The notes below the pieces were generated by a model. That model searched no databases. It was not told the DNA's origin and was given only the letters and a program-made list of their open reading frames with translations. 64,000 bases of DNA, from contig NZ_MWPQ01000058.1 in the NCBI RefSeq assembly GCF_002028545.1, forward strand, positions 43,293 through 107,292, given 5' to 3'. The first letter of the stretch is position 1; each line of letters opens with the position of its first letter. The DNA comes from Nitrobacter vulgaris. GTDB taxonomy: Bacteria; Pseudomonadota; Alphaproteobacteria; Rhizobiales; Xanthobacteraceae. A program made the translations under genes and the position numbers. Positions 44,271 to 53,281 of this stretch are shown here, piece after piece.

Positions 44271-45398
44271 CTAGTCGCCTAGATATTTCCATTGCAATCT
44301 CCTCTCAAAAGCGGCGCGGCGAGCGCCACCGGCATTCCAGTCATTGTTCGGATCCAGCGCGCCTCCAGGACCATGACATTGCGCGCAGAACGGGTTGACG
44401 TTCTCACCATTGCGGTATCGCTGCATGGCCCGCTCCTTCAAAACCGGATCAATCGCGATCCAACCCCTGGGCCTCATTTCATAGACCATAATCGGAGCTG
44501 CAATGATCGATCCGACAGCAGCGACCGTCCCGCCCACCGCGACAAGACCTGCCCTGCCCAGCCAGGCGCCGCCGGCCATCATTCCACCGCCAGCCAGGCT
44601 TGCGCCTCCGCTGGTCACCTTGCCTGCGGTAACGATGCCAGGATCGTGCTCGGTGTCGATGCTTGCCAACATGAAGACGCCGCCGGCGGCATTGAATGCG
44701 CCTCCACCTGCGGCGAGCCATCGGGCGCCGCCCGTCATTCCCGGAGCCGCCATCTCCGGAAACGCCGGCATCGGACCTGAGGTCGTGCGTCCATTGATCG
44801 TGGCCAGCGGCGATCCGTGGACGGCGTACTTCGTATCGATGACGCCGCCGCCGTATTTCAGATCGCCAAGCAATCTGGCAGAACCGCCGGAGATGTCATC
44901 GCCCACCGCAAGCGTCGACCCCGGCTGAGTCACGACGACGTCCAGATTGTGCGCTCCCTTTGGACCGCCCGGGACGCCGCCGATTTGCGTGACGACGCCG
45001 TTCACGACGCGCACTTCGGAGTAAATATTCTCCGCACCCAGATAGCCGAGCTGCTTCATGTCATCGAGGACATTCGTCGCCTGAGCATGGGCGGCTGTTC
45101 CGAACGGACTGGCGGTACGAGAATTGAAGGTCGGCGGCCTGACCGCACCCGTCTCGAACCCCGCCTGCGCATGCAGGAACGTCAGCAGGTCATCGACCGA
45201 ATTCGCCGCTTGCACAGGTGCGGCGGCCGCTACCGGAGGCGTCGAACCGGCGATGCTCATGAAGTTCCCGAACAGAGAACTTGCGCCGCTTGCGGCCGTC
45301 AAGCTCGACGAGTCGGGCGCGTGGCAGGTCATCGATTGATCGTCGACGGTCGCCAGCGTCGGATCGACGCAAGACTGAGTGGTCGGGTCACATTGCGT
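44271..45398 (-). other. Unrecognised C-terminal payload domain of the TcB-TcC fusion
   Basis: The 375 residues after the Rhs core (2317-2691) are the expected hypervariable toxin. Part 1 (about 2317-2400) is a low-complexity Ser/Ala linker. Part 2 (about 2410-2535) has FGTAAHAQ, then YSEVRVVNG, AHNLDVVV (2465-2472) and GDLKYG (2494-2499); the order Asp ... (D/E)xK is compatible with a PD-(D/E)xK nuclease-like fold, but this is a guess. Part 3 (about 2536-2631) is rich in Gly, Ala and Met and strongly hydrophobic. Part 4 ends with FCAQCHGPGG (CxxCH at 2654-2658) and a basic tail. I do not recognise the whole as a known effector. Confidence 0.55.
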
Positions 45399-48300
45399 GC
45401 CGGTCGAGTCGGTAAAGCTTAGTGGGTTGTTACGAACATAGGCGTAGGTGTTCGATCCATCGACCAGCCCTTTCGGGTCGGACGCCGTCCATCGCCCCAG
45501 CCAATCGGCGTAGTACCGCGCTTCGCTGTAATACAGCGAGCTTTCGGTATCCCGCTCTTTGCCGCTGTACCGATATCGCTTCGGCGTATCGGTCCGGCTG
45601 CGAACCGCTTGATAGGTTGAGCTGCCATACGGCGCATATTCTTCATACGAAATGATCCGCGCCCGGTCGTCGAGTTCGAGGCAGGCGGAACCGAGATGAT
45701 TGCCGAACTGATATCGAATCAATTGACGCGGCATCGGATCGTCCTGCGCGGTGTCGACAGTACGGGTCTCCACCAAGGCGATGCGCTGCTTGTCGTCCTT
45801 CACGTGAAATGTCTCGCGCTCCAGCGCAGCGGTCTGTGGGCTGATGCCGCTCGCGCCGGCGCCTTCGTGCCTCCTAAAGATTTCGAAGCCGCCGAAATCG
45901 ATGCGTTCTTCGGTGAGGCCGGGCGCCTTTTCCCACACCTTGCGGATGCGCGCGCCTGATCCATCGTAGACATAAAACGCCTGTCCGCCGCCGCCCAGAT
46001 CGACCTGACGCAGTTGGTCGTTGTAGTCCCAGTGCATGTTTGGACCGGGCGCGCCCCCGCCGAGATGAGGCATACGGACAAAGCTGCCGTGGGCATCGTA
46101 CAAATAGGACTCGCCCTGTGGAGAATCGCTTCCCGGCTTCAGCGTGCTGCGGGTCAACCGGTTGGTCGTCTTGAGCTGCGTGCCGCCCATTCCGTCTTCG
46201 ATCAGACTCGCTTCCTCGTACTCGTACGCTCGTGTCCAACCCGGCTTCGCCTGATTGCTACCCCGATGCTGCATCTTCAGGAAATTTCCGACGGCGTCGT
46301 ACACGTAGCGCTCGATGTACCTGCCCATCGCGTTGCCGTCGTCTGGGGCCAAGCGTCCGGCGGAGTCGGCCGAGCCGTGACCCACACGAGCCGAATCGTC
46401 GGGAGCGTACGCGACGGATGTGCCGCCTTGTCCCAGATGCTCTCGACCGGTTCCTTCGATTAATCGATAAAGCGCGTCGTACGTGTAATCGTTGCTCGGC
46501 TCGACGCATTTATTTCTGAAAAAGATCGTTTGTTGCGCGTCGTCGCGAATGTGCGTGATGTTGCCCGATGGATCGTAGGTGTAATGAAGGTTCTGTAACC
46601 GGTCAGCCGCTTCGCTTCGGGTGTGCAGTTCGACGAGCCGGAACGTGAGCGGATCGTATCGGTAGAACGTGCACGCACCGTTCTTGTAGGCAATGGACAA
46701 ACGTTGACCCTTGGCATCGTAGTCAATATCGGCGACGCCCACCGATGAAGGTGGCTCGTCTTCCGGATCCAGCAGCGCAACTGGTTGGTCTATCCGCTCG
46801 AGCCAGACATCGACGCGCTCCAACAAATTCGCTTCATTAAAAACCGGTTGGACGACGTTGAACGGCTTGGATCGTCCTCCGCGCACGAAATTACTGCGCG
46901 GTGCGATGGACTGGATCGGTCGATTGAGCGCGTCGTAGCGCGTGCTGCTTTCAAAGACCTCACAATCCAGCTTCGGATTCAGATTCCAGTCGGGAATCGT
47001 CTTGTAATCTGCAACGAGGCGGCGCGTGCTGTGAATCAGGTTTCCTTTGAAATCGAAAGCTTCAACAGGCATCTCGTTCGCGTCGACTCTCGCGCTGATA
47101 ACGAATCCAGCCGAATCGAAGTGACGGAAAATACGCGTGCGCAAATTGAGCGCTTCAGCATTTGCAATACCTTCGCCGTATTCGCTGCGTTCGATCAGAA
47201 TATCGCGATCCAAGGTACGAGGATCCGATTCTGCGCTTGTGCCGCGCACCGTCGTCTCGACCAGGCGTCGCAGGGCGTCATACGCGGTCGCGTAGACATG
47301 CCCGCGGCTGTCCCACGCTCGAATGGAGTTACCGAGTACGTCCTGGAGTTTCCAGCGCGCGCCAGCCTCCATGCTGGACTGGTAAATGCGATTGCCGGAA
47401 ACGTCGTAGACGTAGCGCATCATGATCCGGCCGAGCGAATCGTCGCCTTGCTGAACTGCATCGCGGACGACGCGCTGATTGCCTTCGATGTCCAGCTCGA
47501 CACGCGTTGCAAAAGCATCTTCGCGGCCGTCGAGATCGTGGCCAGCACAGACGACATGGTTCCTTACTACCGTCAGGAAGGGACGGCCGAGCACGTCGAG
47601 ATGCGCCGTGCTCGGGGTGTCGGCGTGAGCTGCGGCACGCTGGGCGGCAACGCGCTCTTCCTTCCCTAGCTCGCCGTCGATGCGTTGTTCATGCCACGTC
47701 CTCCACAGCGGAGCTGAAGGGGATTGCGCCTTGAAGTACGCAGCTACAAATCCGCCGATATCCTCATCAGTCCGTGGATCGCCCGTCTGCGATTGACGCG
47801 GCGCGCAAGTATCGTTCGTATCGTACGTCGTCTGGCGCCAGGCATCGAACACAACCTTCTCATAGGTATGGTTCGGATGCAGTGTAGCGATCACCCGCCC
47901 GACCGGATCATAGAAGAGCACGGGACTTACACCGACGCGAACACCGAACTCGTGGCTGTGCGTGGCGCTGAAGAATGGCTCAAACTGGCGAACCGGCTTG
48001 CCTTTGTTGTTGAAAATCGTCCAGCCCGTGGTGACCCAGCGTCGATTGACGAAGGGCGCGCGCGGATCGTTGGCGTCGAGCGGTCCCGGTTCCGCCTGAA
48101 CCTTCCGCTGAATCTCGCGGCCGAAGCCATCGGAGTAAGCGAAAGTGAGTTGAATCTTCAGACCCTGCTGTGGCAACGGCGCGTTGACATGCGTCTCGCG
48201 AGCGACCGTCGCGCTACAACTCGGCTGCCACTGTGTCGGGTCGTCCGGGTAGGCCGCTTGCGTACGTCGAAAGCGATCTACGTCGTAGACGATACGCGTG

Positions 48301-51300
48301 GTGGCGCCTTTAAGGAGCGTCCTCGCGATAGCGTGAGGATCGACACTCCCGAACAGGCCGTCGAGCTGCGCTTGATCGAGATCGGCAATGAACTCAGCTA
48401 ACGAATCGCCTTCGGCCGACGACGGCAGCGGTTTGCCCATGACCGCGGTGCCCACGACCATGCCGAGCGTGTCGAAGATGACTTCCGTCCGGTTGCGGTT
48501 AGCATCGCTGACGGTGGTCGGCTGCATTACGATATAGTCGTAACTATCGACCGAGATGCGATTTCCGAGCGCATCTCGCGTCCCCGTAATCAGCAGATCG
48601 TAGGCATCGAAATCGACGATCGAGTCCTGGCCGAAGGGACCGCGGTAGCGGCGCGACATGAAAAAGTGAGCGCCAGCTTCTGCGAGTTCCTCCGCCGCAG
48701 AAACGTCCTCCACGTGAAAGAACGAGCGTCCCGAGGGCACCCACCAGTGACCGTTCCCGTCGAGGTCAACGTAGCCTCCGGTCGAAGCATCCTGTCCGCC
48801 CAGCACAACCGCAGGATCTGGCAGCAGAGCTTCGAAGCTCTGTCCTGGGCGGCGGCGCTGGAACGTTTCATCAAGAAGACCCGGCGTGAACGCGAGCTTG
48901 TAACTCTCGCCGGGCAGACAAAGCGATTGAATTTCGCCCGACGGCAGCAAGCCGTCCAGATCGTTGCGACGATAGAGCGTTCGCGCCCATTCAAGTGGCC
49001 GCCGCCGCTGACTCCCCGTGGCTATCGCTTCGTAAGCGATATCGGGGCCTGATCGCTTGTGGCGCAGACGATCTGCGCACATCGGATCGGGCTCGACAAA
49101 ATCCGAGGCCTGGAACCGACCGCTCTTCGCCGTCTGTGTATAGCCGGTCAGCTCGAAGGTAATCGTCTCGTAGGGAAGTGGATTGCGTTGGGCATCAGGC
49201 AGCGTGACGGCGTTGGTGAAGCGTGTCTCGACATAGGTCAGCAGTGGGGATGTTTGCCGTGTGCGGTCCCATTGCGTCGACAGCGGAGAGACGCGGCGTC
49301 CATAAGCAATCGCAACCTGCTTGAGCACATTACCATAGTCATCCACGTCCAGCGTCAGTGTATGCTGAACGCGCGGATCTTCTGAATGGCGTTCGTAATG
49401 ATGGGTGATCGATTCACGTTCGTGCGTGAAGAATACCGCGTAGCGATTGAGGCCTCGATGCTGCAGCATCCGGATGCTGAAGTTCTGTTCTGTAATCGTG
49501 TAAGGCGTACGTGCTCGTCGGGTCCATGCAGGTGTCGCACGCGGACCCTCAGCGTCGTCCGCATAAACCTCCTGGCGCAGCAGCGTACCTTTCAGAGATC
49601 GGCAGGCCTCGCGCTCTTCTTCCGGTGTCAAACCGGGCGGAACGATGGTGTCGTCGAGAAGCTGGGTGCGGGCAGCCGCGAGCGTCAAACCGGGCTCGCG
49701 AAAATACTCACGCTCGAACAGACGAGAGATACGGTCCGCGCCGAGGTAAATGCCAGTGTGGAACCAGCTCTTGGTATGCACAGGCGGCACGTGCGATTCG
49801 GCAGCGATATTGTCTGTCGGTAAGCCGTCGCCGTCGAACGCCGCAAACCGTTCGGTATCCCACTGCTCGACCATGCCGAAGCCGCGAAACTCGCGCTCCT
49901 CGCCATCATAGTGGCCATGATGGTAGGCGAAACGCGTCACGAATCGATTTCGACTGATGTGGTCGGTCGCCTCCACCCGTTCAACGACGTGTACCGGGAA
50001 CGGCAAACGCGTCACCCACGGCCGCCCTGCTTCTCGATCGGCAAGATAGAACTCGGTGGAGGATTTGTACGTCAGCCGTGTCTCCGCACCGAGCTGATTG
50101 TCGTAGCGCGCCAGCAGATGTGGCTTGGTGCCGCGCGCAAGATCGATGAACTCCACCGGACGCCATGCGATGCTCGGAAGCGCGATCGACCACACAAGGC
50201 ACGCTGTCCCACGGCCGAGCAGGTCGATGACATCGAGCGACACACCATCGGTCAGCACCATTTCGGAGATCGTGCGCGGCTGGCTCAGTCCATTGCCGCT
50301 TTCATTGAGAAAGATCTTTACGCCCTTGCGTCCGGCATAGATGACGTCGGTCGGTCCGGAGCCATCGACGTCAGCGAAGCGGATTCGGCGCGCATCGAAG
50401 ATGCCGTCCTCGTCGAAGCAAGGCGCACCCTCCATCGTAACCTTCACCCCGAACCGGCCGTGGCCAAGATTGGGCCAGTAACAGACCTCACCGTTGCGAA
50501 CACGAACGAGATCGGACAGTCCGTCGCCCGACATGTCGGCAAGGAACACCGCCTGATCCGCCTGCCCGAACAGCACACGCGGACCACGCTCCTCGTTCCA
50601 TGGCACGCGCACGCGCACCGCTTCGCCGAAACCAAGGTCGCCCAGGGAGGGATGCCAGGTGATGGCCTGATCATCCATGATCAGAATGTCCGCGAGCCCG
50701 TCACCCGACAAATCGGTCAGACGAACGTTCGGACTGCTGAAGTCGACGAGTGGAAAAGCGCGGAACGGCCGAAATGGTGTCCAGCCTTCCTCGTCGGTCC
50801 GATCGAAATATCCGCCGGTGCCCTGCACGAGCGTTGCAAGCTCAAGTCGGCCGTCCGAGTCGAGGTCGATAAGCTGCGATCGGCCGCCCTCGCCGATGGG
50901 CCTTGAGCGGATCACCTGAACGGAGCCGAACTGGCCGTGCCCCCGATTCGGCTTATAGTACCAAGCGCCCTCCTCCTCCGCGAGCACGCCCGCGATTCCT
51001 TCGCCATCAAGGTCGATCCACTGATAGCCATGGCCGGCGACACCCGCGGGAAGATTCTCGAGACTTTCGCGTGGAAGCTGCTCGACTTTCCACTTTTGAG
51101 GCGTCGGCTCGTCGAGCGGACTGGGGTTGTAGCTCAGCAGCAACGGGGGTAGCGACCGACGCCGATACAATCCTTCTTCGAGCGGCCGATATCCGGATTG
51201 CGTGACGCGCGCCAGACGTGTGCCGAGCGATCTGGCGTCGTAATCGAGCTGAATGTCACGCACGAGCGTTCGCTCGGTCCCAAGCCGCTCCGGCATGCGA

Positions 51301-52346
51301 TGCGCGACGAGAATTCGCTGGCATAATCGATGCGTGCGGATCTCGAAACCGGCGCGCGTTCTCGAAAACGGATCGCGACGCGCCTGCCTTGGAAGCGGCA
51401 GATCGTCCGTCCAGCGCACACGTTCGAATCCCTCCGCCTCGGGTTCATGCGCAAATGGCTCGTCGCCATAGTCGAGTACGGCTTCGAACAGCCATCCGGT
51501 TTGCGGATCGATCTGCGGCCGTGGAAGATGATTACGGCGCGCCGAATCGAGTGAAACATCGAGCAGCACCGGCCTGCGGTTTCCATACCTGACACGTTTC
51601 AGGTACCGGTTCGCGCTCCGGGATCGGAGGCGCTCGCTGGCGCGGGTGATATCGATGCCATCATCGCCTTCGGCTGCATATTCATACTCAATAGCGTTTC
51701 CGCGATCGTCGTAGCTGCGGCAGATAAGCCACTCGAAGATGCACTGTGCATCCTCAGGATCTGCAATGCGCGACGCAAGCGTTTCGCCGTATACGGTGAG
51801 AACGTTGTCTCGGGAAATGGTGCGCCAGTGGGTGTCGCCGTCGGCGATGCGGGTCCAGCTCTCTATCCGCGAAAAGGTTCCTTCGATGCGAGGTCGAAAG
51901 GCTCGCACAAAGTAGCCGCTCACCTCCCGATACGCTGTCCACGGCGCGTCTGCTGCGGTGATCGGCACGAGATCTTCCGATCCGGACAACAGGAAGATAT
52001 CTGCCGCAGCATCGGCTGCCGCGACATTTTCGGCACGGCGCGCGAAAGGCACGTAACGCGGAACGCCCTTGTCCGTCCGCCTGGAGATAGAAGGAAGGCC
52101 GAGCGTCCAACCCAGTCCGAAAGGGCCATTGCCCGACCCGGAACTGTAGGACAAAGCGAGTGCAGGTTGAAATTCGCTGCGACTCTTGCTCAGCGGAATT
52201 GGAACGGAGAGGGTTGCTGTGCCATTCACCGGATTGGTTTGAAATTTCTCACCCAATCCTCGAATAGCTCCGCCGCCTTTCGGAACGTTCACCTGCGGTG
52301 CCGCAAATGACGACGGCGTCTCGGGTGATTGCTCCGTTTGCGGCAT
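44271..52346 (-). CDS. Fused TcB-TcC Tc toxin cocoon with C-terminal payload, 2691 residues
   Basis: The N-terminus (about 20-300) is an SpvB-type domain (GGAIRGLGEKFQTNPVNGTA, then LSYSSGSGNGPFGLGWTLGLPSISR). FG-GAP/TcdB beta-propeller repeats follow (LTDLSGDGLADILI, LADMSGDGLSDLVRV, FADVDGSGPTDVIY), then TcdB middle regions, YD/Rhs repeats, and the Rhs core (YSGKERDTESSLYYSEARYY; LVDGSNTYAYVRNNPLSFTD) ending at residue 2316. TcB and TcC, separate in many loci, are one polypeptide here. Residues 2317-2691 form a distinct payload (see next feature). TcA docks this hollow cocoon and injects the cleaved payload into a target cell. ATG 52346 has GAAGGA 4 bp upstream. Confidence 0.9.
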   Translation of the reverse strand: MPQTEQSPETPSSFAAPQVNVPKGGGAIRGLGEKFQTNPVNGTATLSVPIPLSKSRSEFQPALALSYSSGSGNGPFGLGWTLGLPSISRRTDKGVPRYVPFARRAENVAAADAAADIFLLSGSEDLVPITAADAPWTAYREVSGYFVRAFRPRIEGTFSRIESWTRIADGDTHWRTISRDNVLTVYGETLASRIADPEDAQCIFEWLICRSYDDRGNAIEYEYAAEGDDGIDITRASERLRSRSANRYLKRVRYGNRRPVLLDVSLDSARRNHLPRPQIDPQTGWLFEAVLDYGDEPFAHEPEAEGFERVRWTDDLPLPRQARRDPFSRTRAGFEIRTHRLCQRILVAHRMPERLGTERTLVRDIQLDYDARSLGTRLARVTQSGYRPLEEGLYRRRSLPPLLLSYNPSPLDEPTPQKWKVEQLPRESLENLPAGVAGHGYQWIDLDGEGIAGVLAEEEGAWYYKPNRGHGQFGSVQVIRSRPIGEGGRSQLIDLDSDGRLELATLVQGTGGYFDRTDEEGWTPFRPFRAFPLVDFSSPNVRLTDLSGDGLADILIMDDQAITWHPSLGDLGFGEAVRVRVPWNEERGPRVLFGQADQAVFLADMSGDGLSDLVRVRNGEVCYWPNLGHGRFGVKVTMEGAPCFDEDGIFDARRIRFADVDGSGPTDVIYAGRKGVKIFLNESGNGLSQPRTISEMVLTDGVSLDVIDLLGRGTACLVWSIALPSIAWRPVEFIDLARGTKPHLLARYDNQLGAETRLTYKSSTEFYLADREAGRPWVTRLPFPVHVVERVEATDHISRNRFVTRFAYHHGHYDGEEREFRGFGMVEQWDTERFAAFDGDGLPTDNIAAESHVPPVHTKSWFHTGIYLGADRISRLFEREYFREPGLTLAAARTQLLDDTIVPPGLTPEEEREACRSLKGTLLRQEVYADDAEGPRATPAWTRRARTPYTITEQNFSIRMLQHRGLNRYAVFFTHERESITHHYERHSEDPRVQHTLTLDVDDYGNVLKQVAIAYGRRVSPLSTQWDRTRQTSPLLTYVETRFTNAVTLPDAQRNPLPYETITFELTGYTQTAKSGRFQASDFVEPDPMCADRLRHKRSGPDIAYEAIATGSQRRRPLEWARTLYRRNDLDGLLPSGEIQSLCLPGESYKLAFTPGLLDETFQRRRPGQSFEALLPDPAVVLGGQDASTGGYVDLDGNGHWWVPSGRSFFHVEDVSAAEELAEAGAHFFMSRRYRGPFGQDSIVDFDAYDLLITGTRDALGNRISVDSYDYIVMQPTTVSDANRNRTEVIFDTLGMVVGTAVMGKPLPSSAEGDSLAEFIADLDQAQLDGLFGSVDPHAIARTLLKGATTRIVYDVDRFRRTQAAYPDDPTQWQPSCSATVARETHVNAPLPQQGLKIQLTFAYSDGFGREIQRKVQAEPGPLDANDPRAPFVNRRWVTTGWTIFNNKGKPVRQFEPFFSATHSHEFGVRVGVSPVLFYDPVGRVIATLHPNHTYEKVVFDAWRQTTYDTNDTCAPRQSQTGDPRTDEDIGGFVAAYFKAQSPSAPLWRTWHEQRIDGELGKEERVAAQRAAAHADTPSTAHLDVLGRPFLTVVRNHVVCAGHDLDGREDAFATRVELDIEGNQRVVRDAVQQGDDSLGRIMMRYVYDVSGNRIYQSSMEAGARWKLQDVLGNSIRAWDSRGHVYATAYDALRRLVETTVRGTSAESDPRTLDRDILIERSEYGEGIANAEALNLRTRIFRHFDSAGFVISARVDANEMPVEAFDFKGNLIHSTRRLVADYKTIPDWNLNPKLDCEVFESSTRYDALNRPIQSIAPRSNFVRGGRSKPFNVVQPVFNEANLLERVDVWLERIDQPVALLDPEDEPPSSVGVADIDYDAKGQRLSIAYKNGACTFYRYDPLTFRLVELHTRSEAADRLQNLHYTYDPSGNITHIRDDAQQTIFFRNKCVEPSNDYTYDALYRLIEGTGREHLGQGGTSVAYAPDDSARVGHGSADSAGRLAPDDGNAMGRYIERYVYDAVGNFLKMQHRGSNQAKPGWTRAYEYEEASLIEDGMGGTQLKTTNRLTRSTLKPGSDSPQGESYLYDAHGSFVRMPHLGGGAPGPNMHWDYNDQLRQVDLGGGGQAFYVYDGSGARIRKVWEKAPGLTEERIDFGGFEIFRRHEGAGASGISPQTAALERETFHVKDDKQRIALVETRTVDTAQDDPMPRQLIRYQFGNHLGSACLELDDRARIISYEEYAPYGSSTYQAVRSRTDTPKRYRYSGKERDTESSLYYSEARYYADWLGRWTASDPKGLVDGSNTYAYVRNNPLSFTDSTGTQCDPTTQSCVDPTLATVDDQSMTCHAPDSSSLTAASGASSLFGNFMSIAGSTPPVAAAAPVQAANSVDDLLTFLHAQAGFETGAVRPPTFNSRTASPFGTAAHAQATNVLDDMKQLGYLGAENIYSEVRVVNGVVTQIGGVPGGPKGAHNLDVVVTQPGSTLAVGDDISGGSARLLGDLKYGGGVIDTKYAVHGSPLATINGRTTSGPMPAFPEMAAPGMTGGARWLAAGGGAFNAAGGVFMLASIDTEHDPGIVTAGKVTSGGASLAGGGMMAGGAWLGRAGLVAVGGTVAAVGSIIAAPIMVYEMRPRGWIAIDPVLKERAMQRYRNGENVNPFCAQCHGPGGALDPNNDWNAGGARRAAFERRLQWKYLGD

Positions 52347-52446
52347 GTGTCCTTCGCCCTATCGATAGTTTTCCGTCCTTTGCTGACACACAGAGGTTCA
52401 ATCTCAAGGGGACAATCGAGAGCGCGAAACGCGGGAACAGACTCTA

Positions 52447-52458
52447 TTGATTTATCAA
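52447..52458. promoter_or_regulatory. Small palindrome in the Tc upstream region
   Basis: TTGATTTATCAA is an inverted repeat (TTGAT / ATCAA) in the AT-rich 282-bp gap between the divergent Tc genes and the small gene at 52629. It could be an operator; nothing identifies the binder. Confidence 0.25.
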
Positions 52459-52628
52459 GTGGTACCAACCAAGCTCGCTATTTAGTATTTAGCCTTTTGC
52501 GAGAGTTCTATCGGTTCAGAGAGAGGCTTGATCTCCCTCGCGGAGCGATAGATCGGCCGATGCCGTATTGCGCGATATCAGGACGATGAGGCTGAGACGA
52601 GACGAGCAGTGGTGAATAGGAGCAACCT

Positions 52629-52913
52629 ATGATCGAGGTTCGGCGGGTGGACGACGGCGGCGCACTTAGCTTCGAAGTCGTGGTGCGCGAAGGAAAGGGC
52701 GAGACTCGTCACCGCGTTACAATGTCTGAAGTCAAGAGCCAGCAGTTGACCGCCGGAAAGCACACGCCCGAACGCTGCATCGAGGCCGCCTTTCGCTTCC
52801 TGCTTGAACGGGAGCCCAAGGAGTCGATCCTCGCTCGCTTCGATATTTCCGTGGTTTCACACTACTTCCCGGAATTCGAGCACGAACTGCCCCGCTATCT
52901 CGCGCGATTCTGA
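52629..52913 (+). CDS. Conserved-looking hypothetical protein, 94 residues
   Basis: Starts MIEVRRVDDGGALSFEVVV and ends EFEHELPRYLARF. A likely beta-rich N-terminal half and helical C-terminal half are seen, with no signal peptide or membrane segment. ATG 52629 has AGGAG 7 bp upstream. I do not know its function. It is divergent from the Tc toxin genes, and composition matches the surrounding chromosome. Confidence 0.7.
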   Translation: MIEVRRVDDGGALSFEVVVREGKGETRHRVTMSEVKSQQLTAGKHTPERCIEAAFRFLLEREPKESILARFDISVVSHYFPEFEHELPRYLARF

Positions 52914-52994
52914 AGTCAATTGCACGCTCTATATTAGCTGCGATGCGGAGGAACGTTCGCGGTTGCGCAGGGTCTTCCGCTGTGCTTGTTTGGA

Positions 52995-53170
52995 CCGCAT
53001 CAAGCTCGCCAAGCGGTGAAACGGCAACGCGGTGCGGGGATTTGTCCTCAATCCTACTGCTGCCGCGAGAGCATTGGCGGCCATGCGTGTCCATCCGGAC
53101 GCTAACATGGCATGCATGCGCGGAAGCAGATAAAAGCCGCAAAGCGATCAGCCGGTGATGCATTCCGGCG
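52995..53170 (+). ncRNA. Candidate cobalamin riboswitch (divergent or partly decayed)
   Basis: The order of conserved blocks resembles an AdoCbl riboswitch. GGCAACGCGGTGC (53023-53035) fits the GGGAA..CGGTGC core, then a small hairpin, AATCC (53050-53054) and GCTGCCGCGA (53059-53068) fit the AATCCG..GCTGCCCCCGCAA region. A long two-part stem follows (GCCATG 53080 / CATGGC 53106). AGCGATCAGCCGG (53143-53155) with TGATGCATTCCGG resembles the closing B12 box AGCC.GGAGACCTGCCGG. It lies 112 bp before a BtuC-like gene. Several consensus positions differ, so it may be diverged or non-functional. Confidence 0.45.
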
Positions 53171-53281
53171 CACGATGGCGGGTCAGAAAATGACAGGGCA
53201 GAAATAAAGGGCCGTCATGGGTTTCGCGAAATGCGCTGCCGAGCCGGCCGGACCCGCGGCTTGCCGTGCTTACAACGTCAC

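Noticed and set aside
44271..45398. Classical Rhs toxin-immunity pair
   Set aside because: No small immunity-like gene follows the payload; the next gene is TcA, which fits a Tc toxin aimed at eukaryotic cells.
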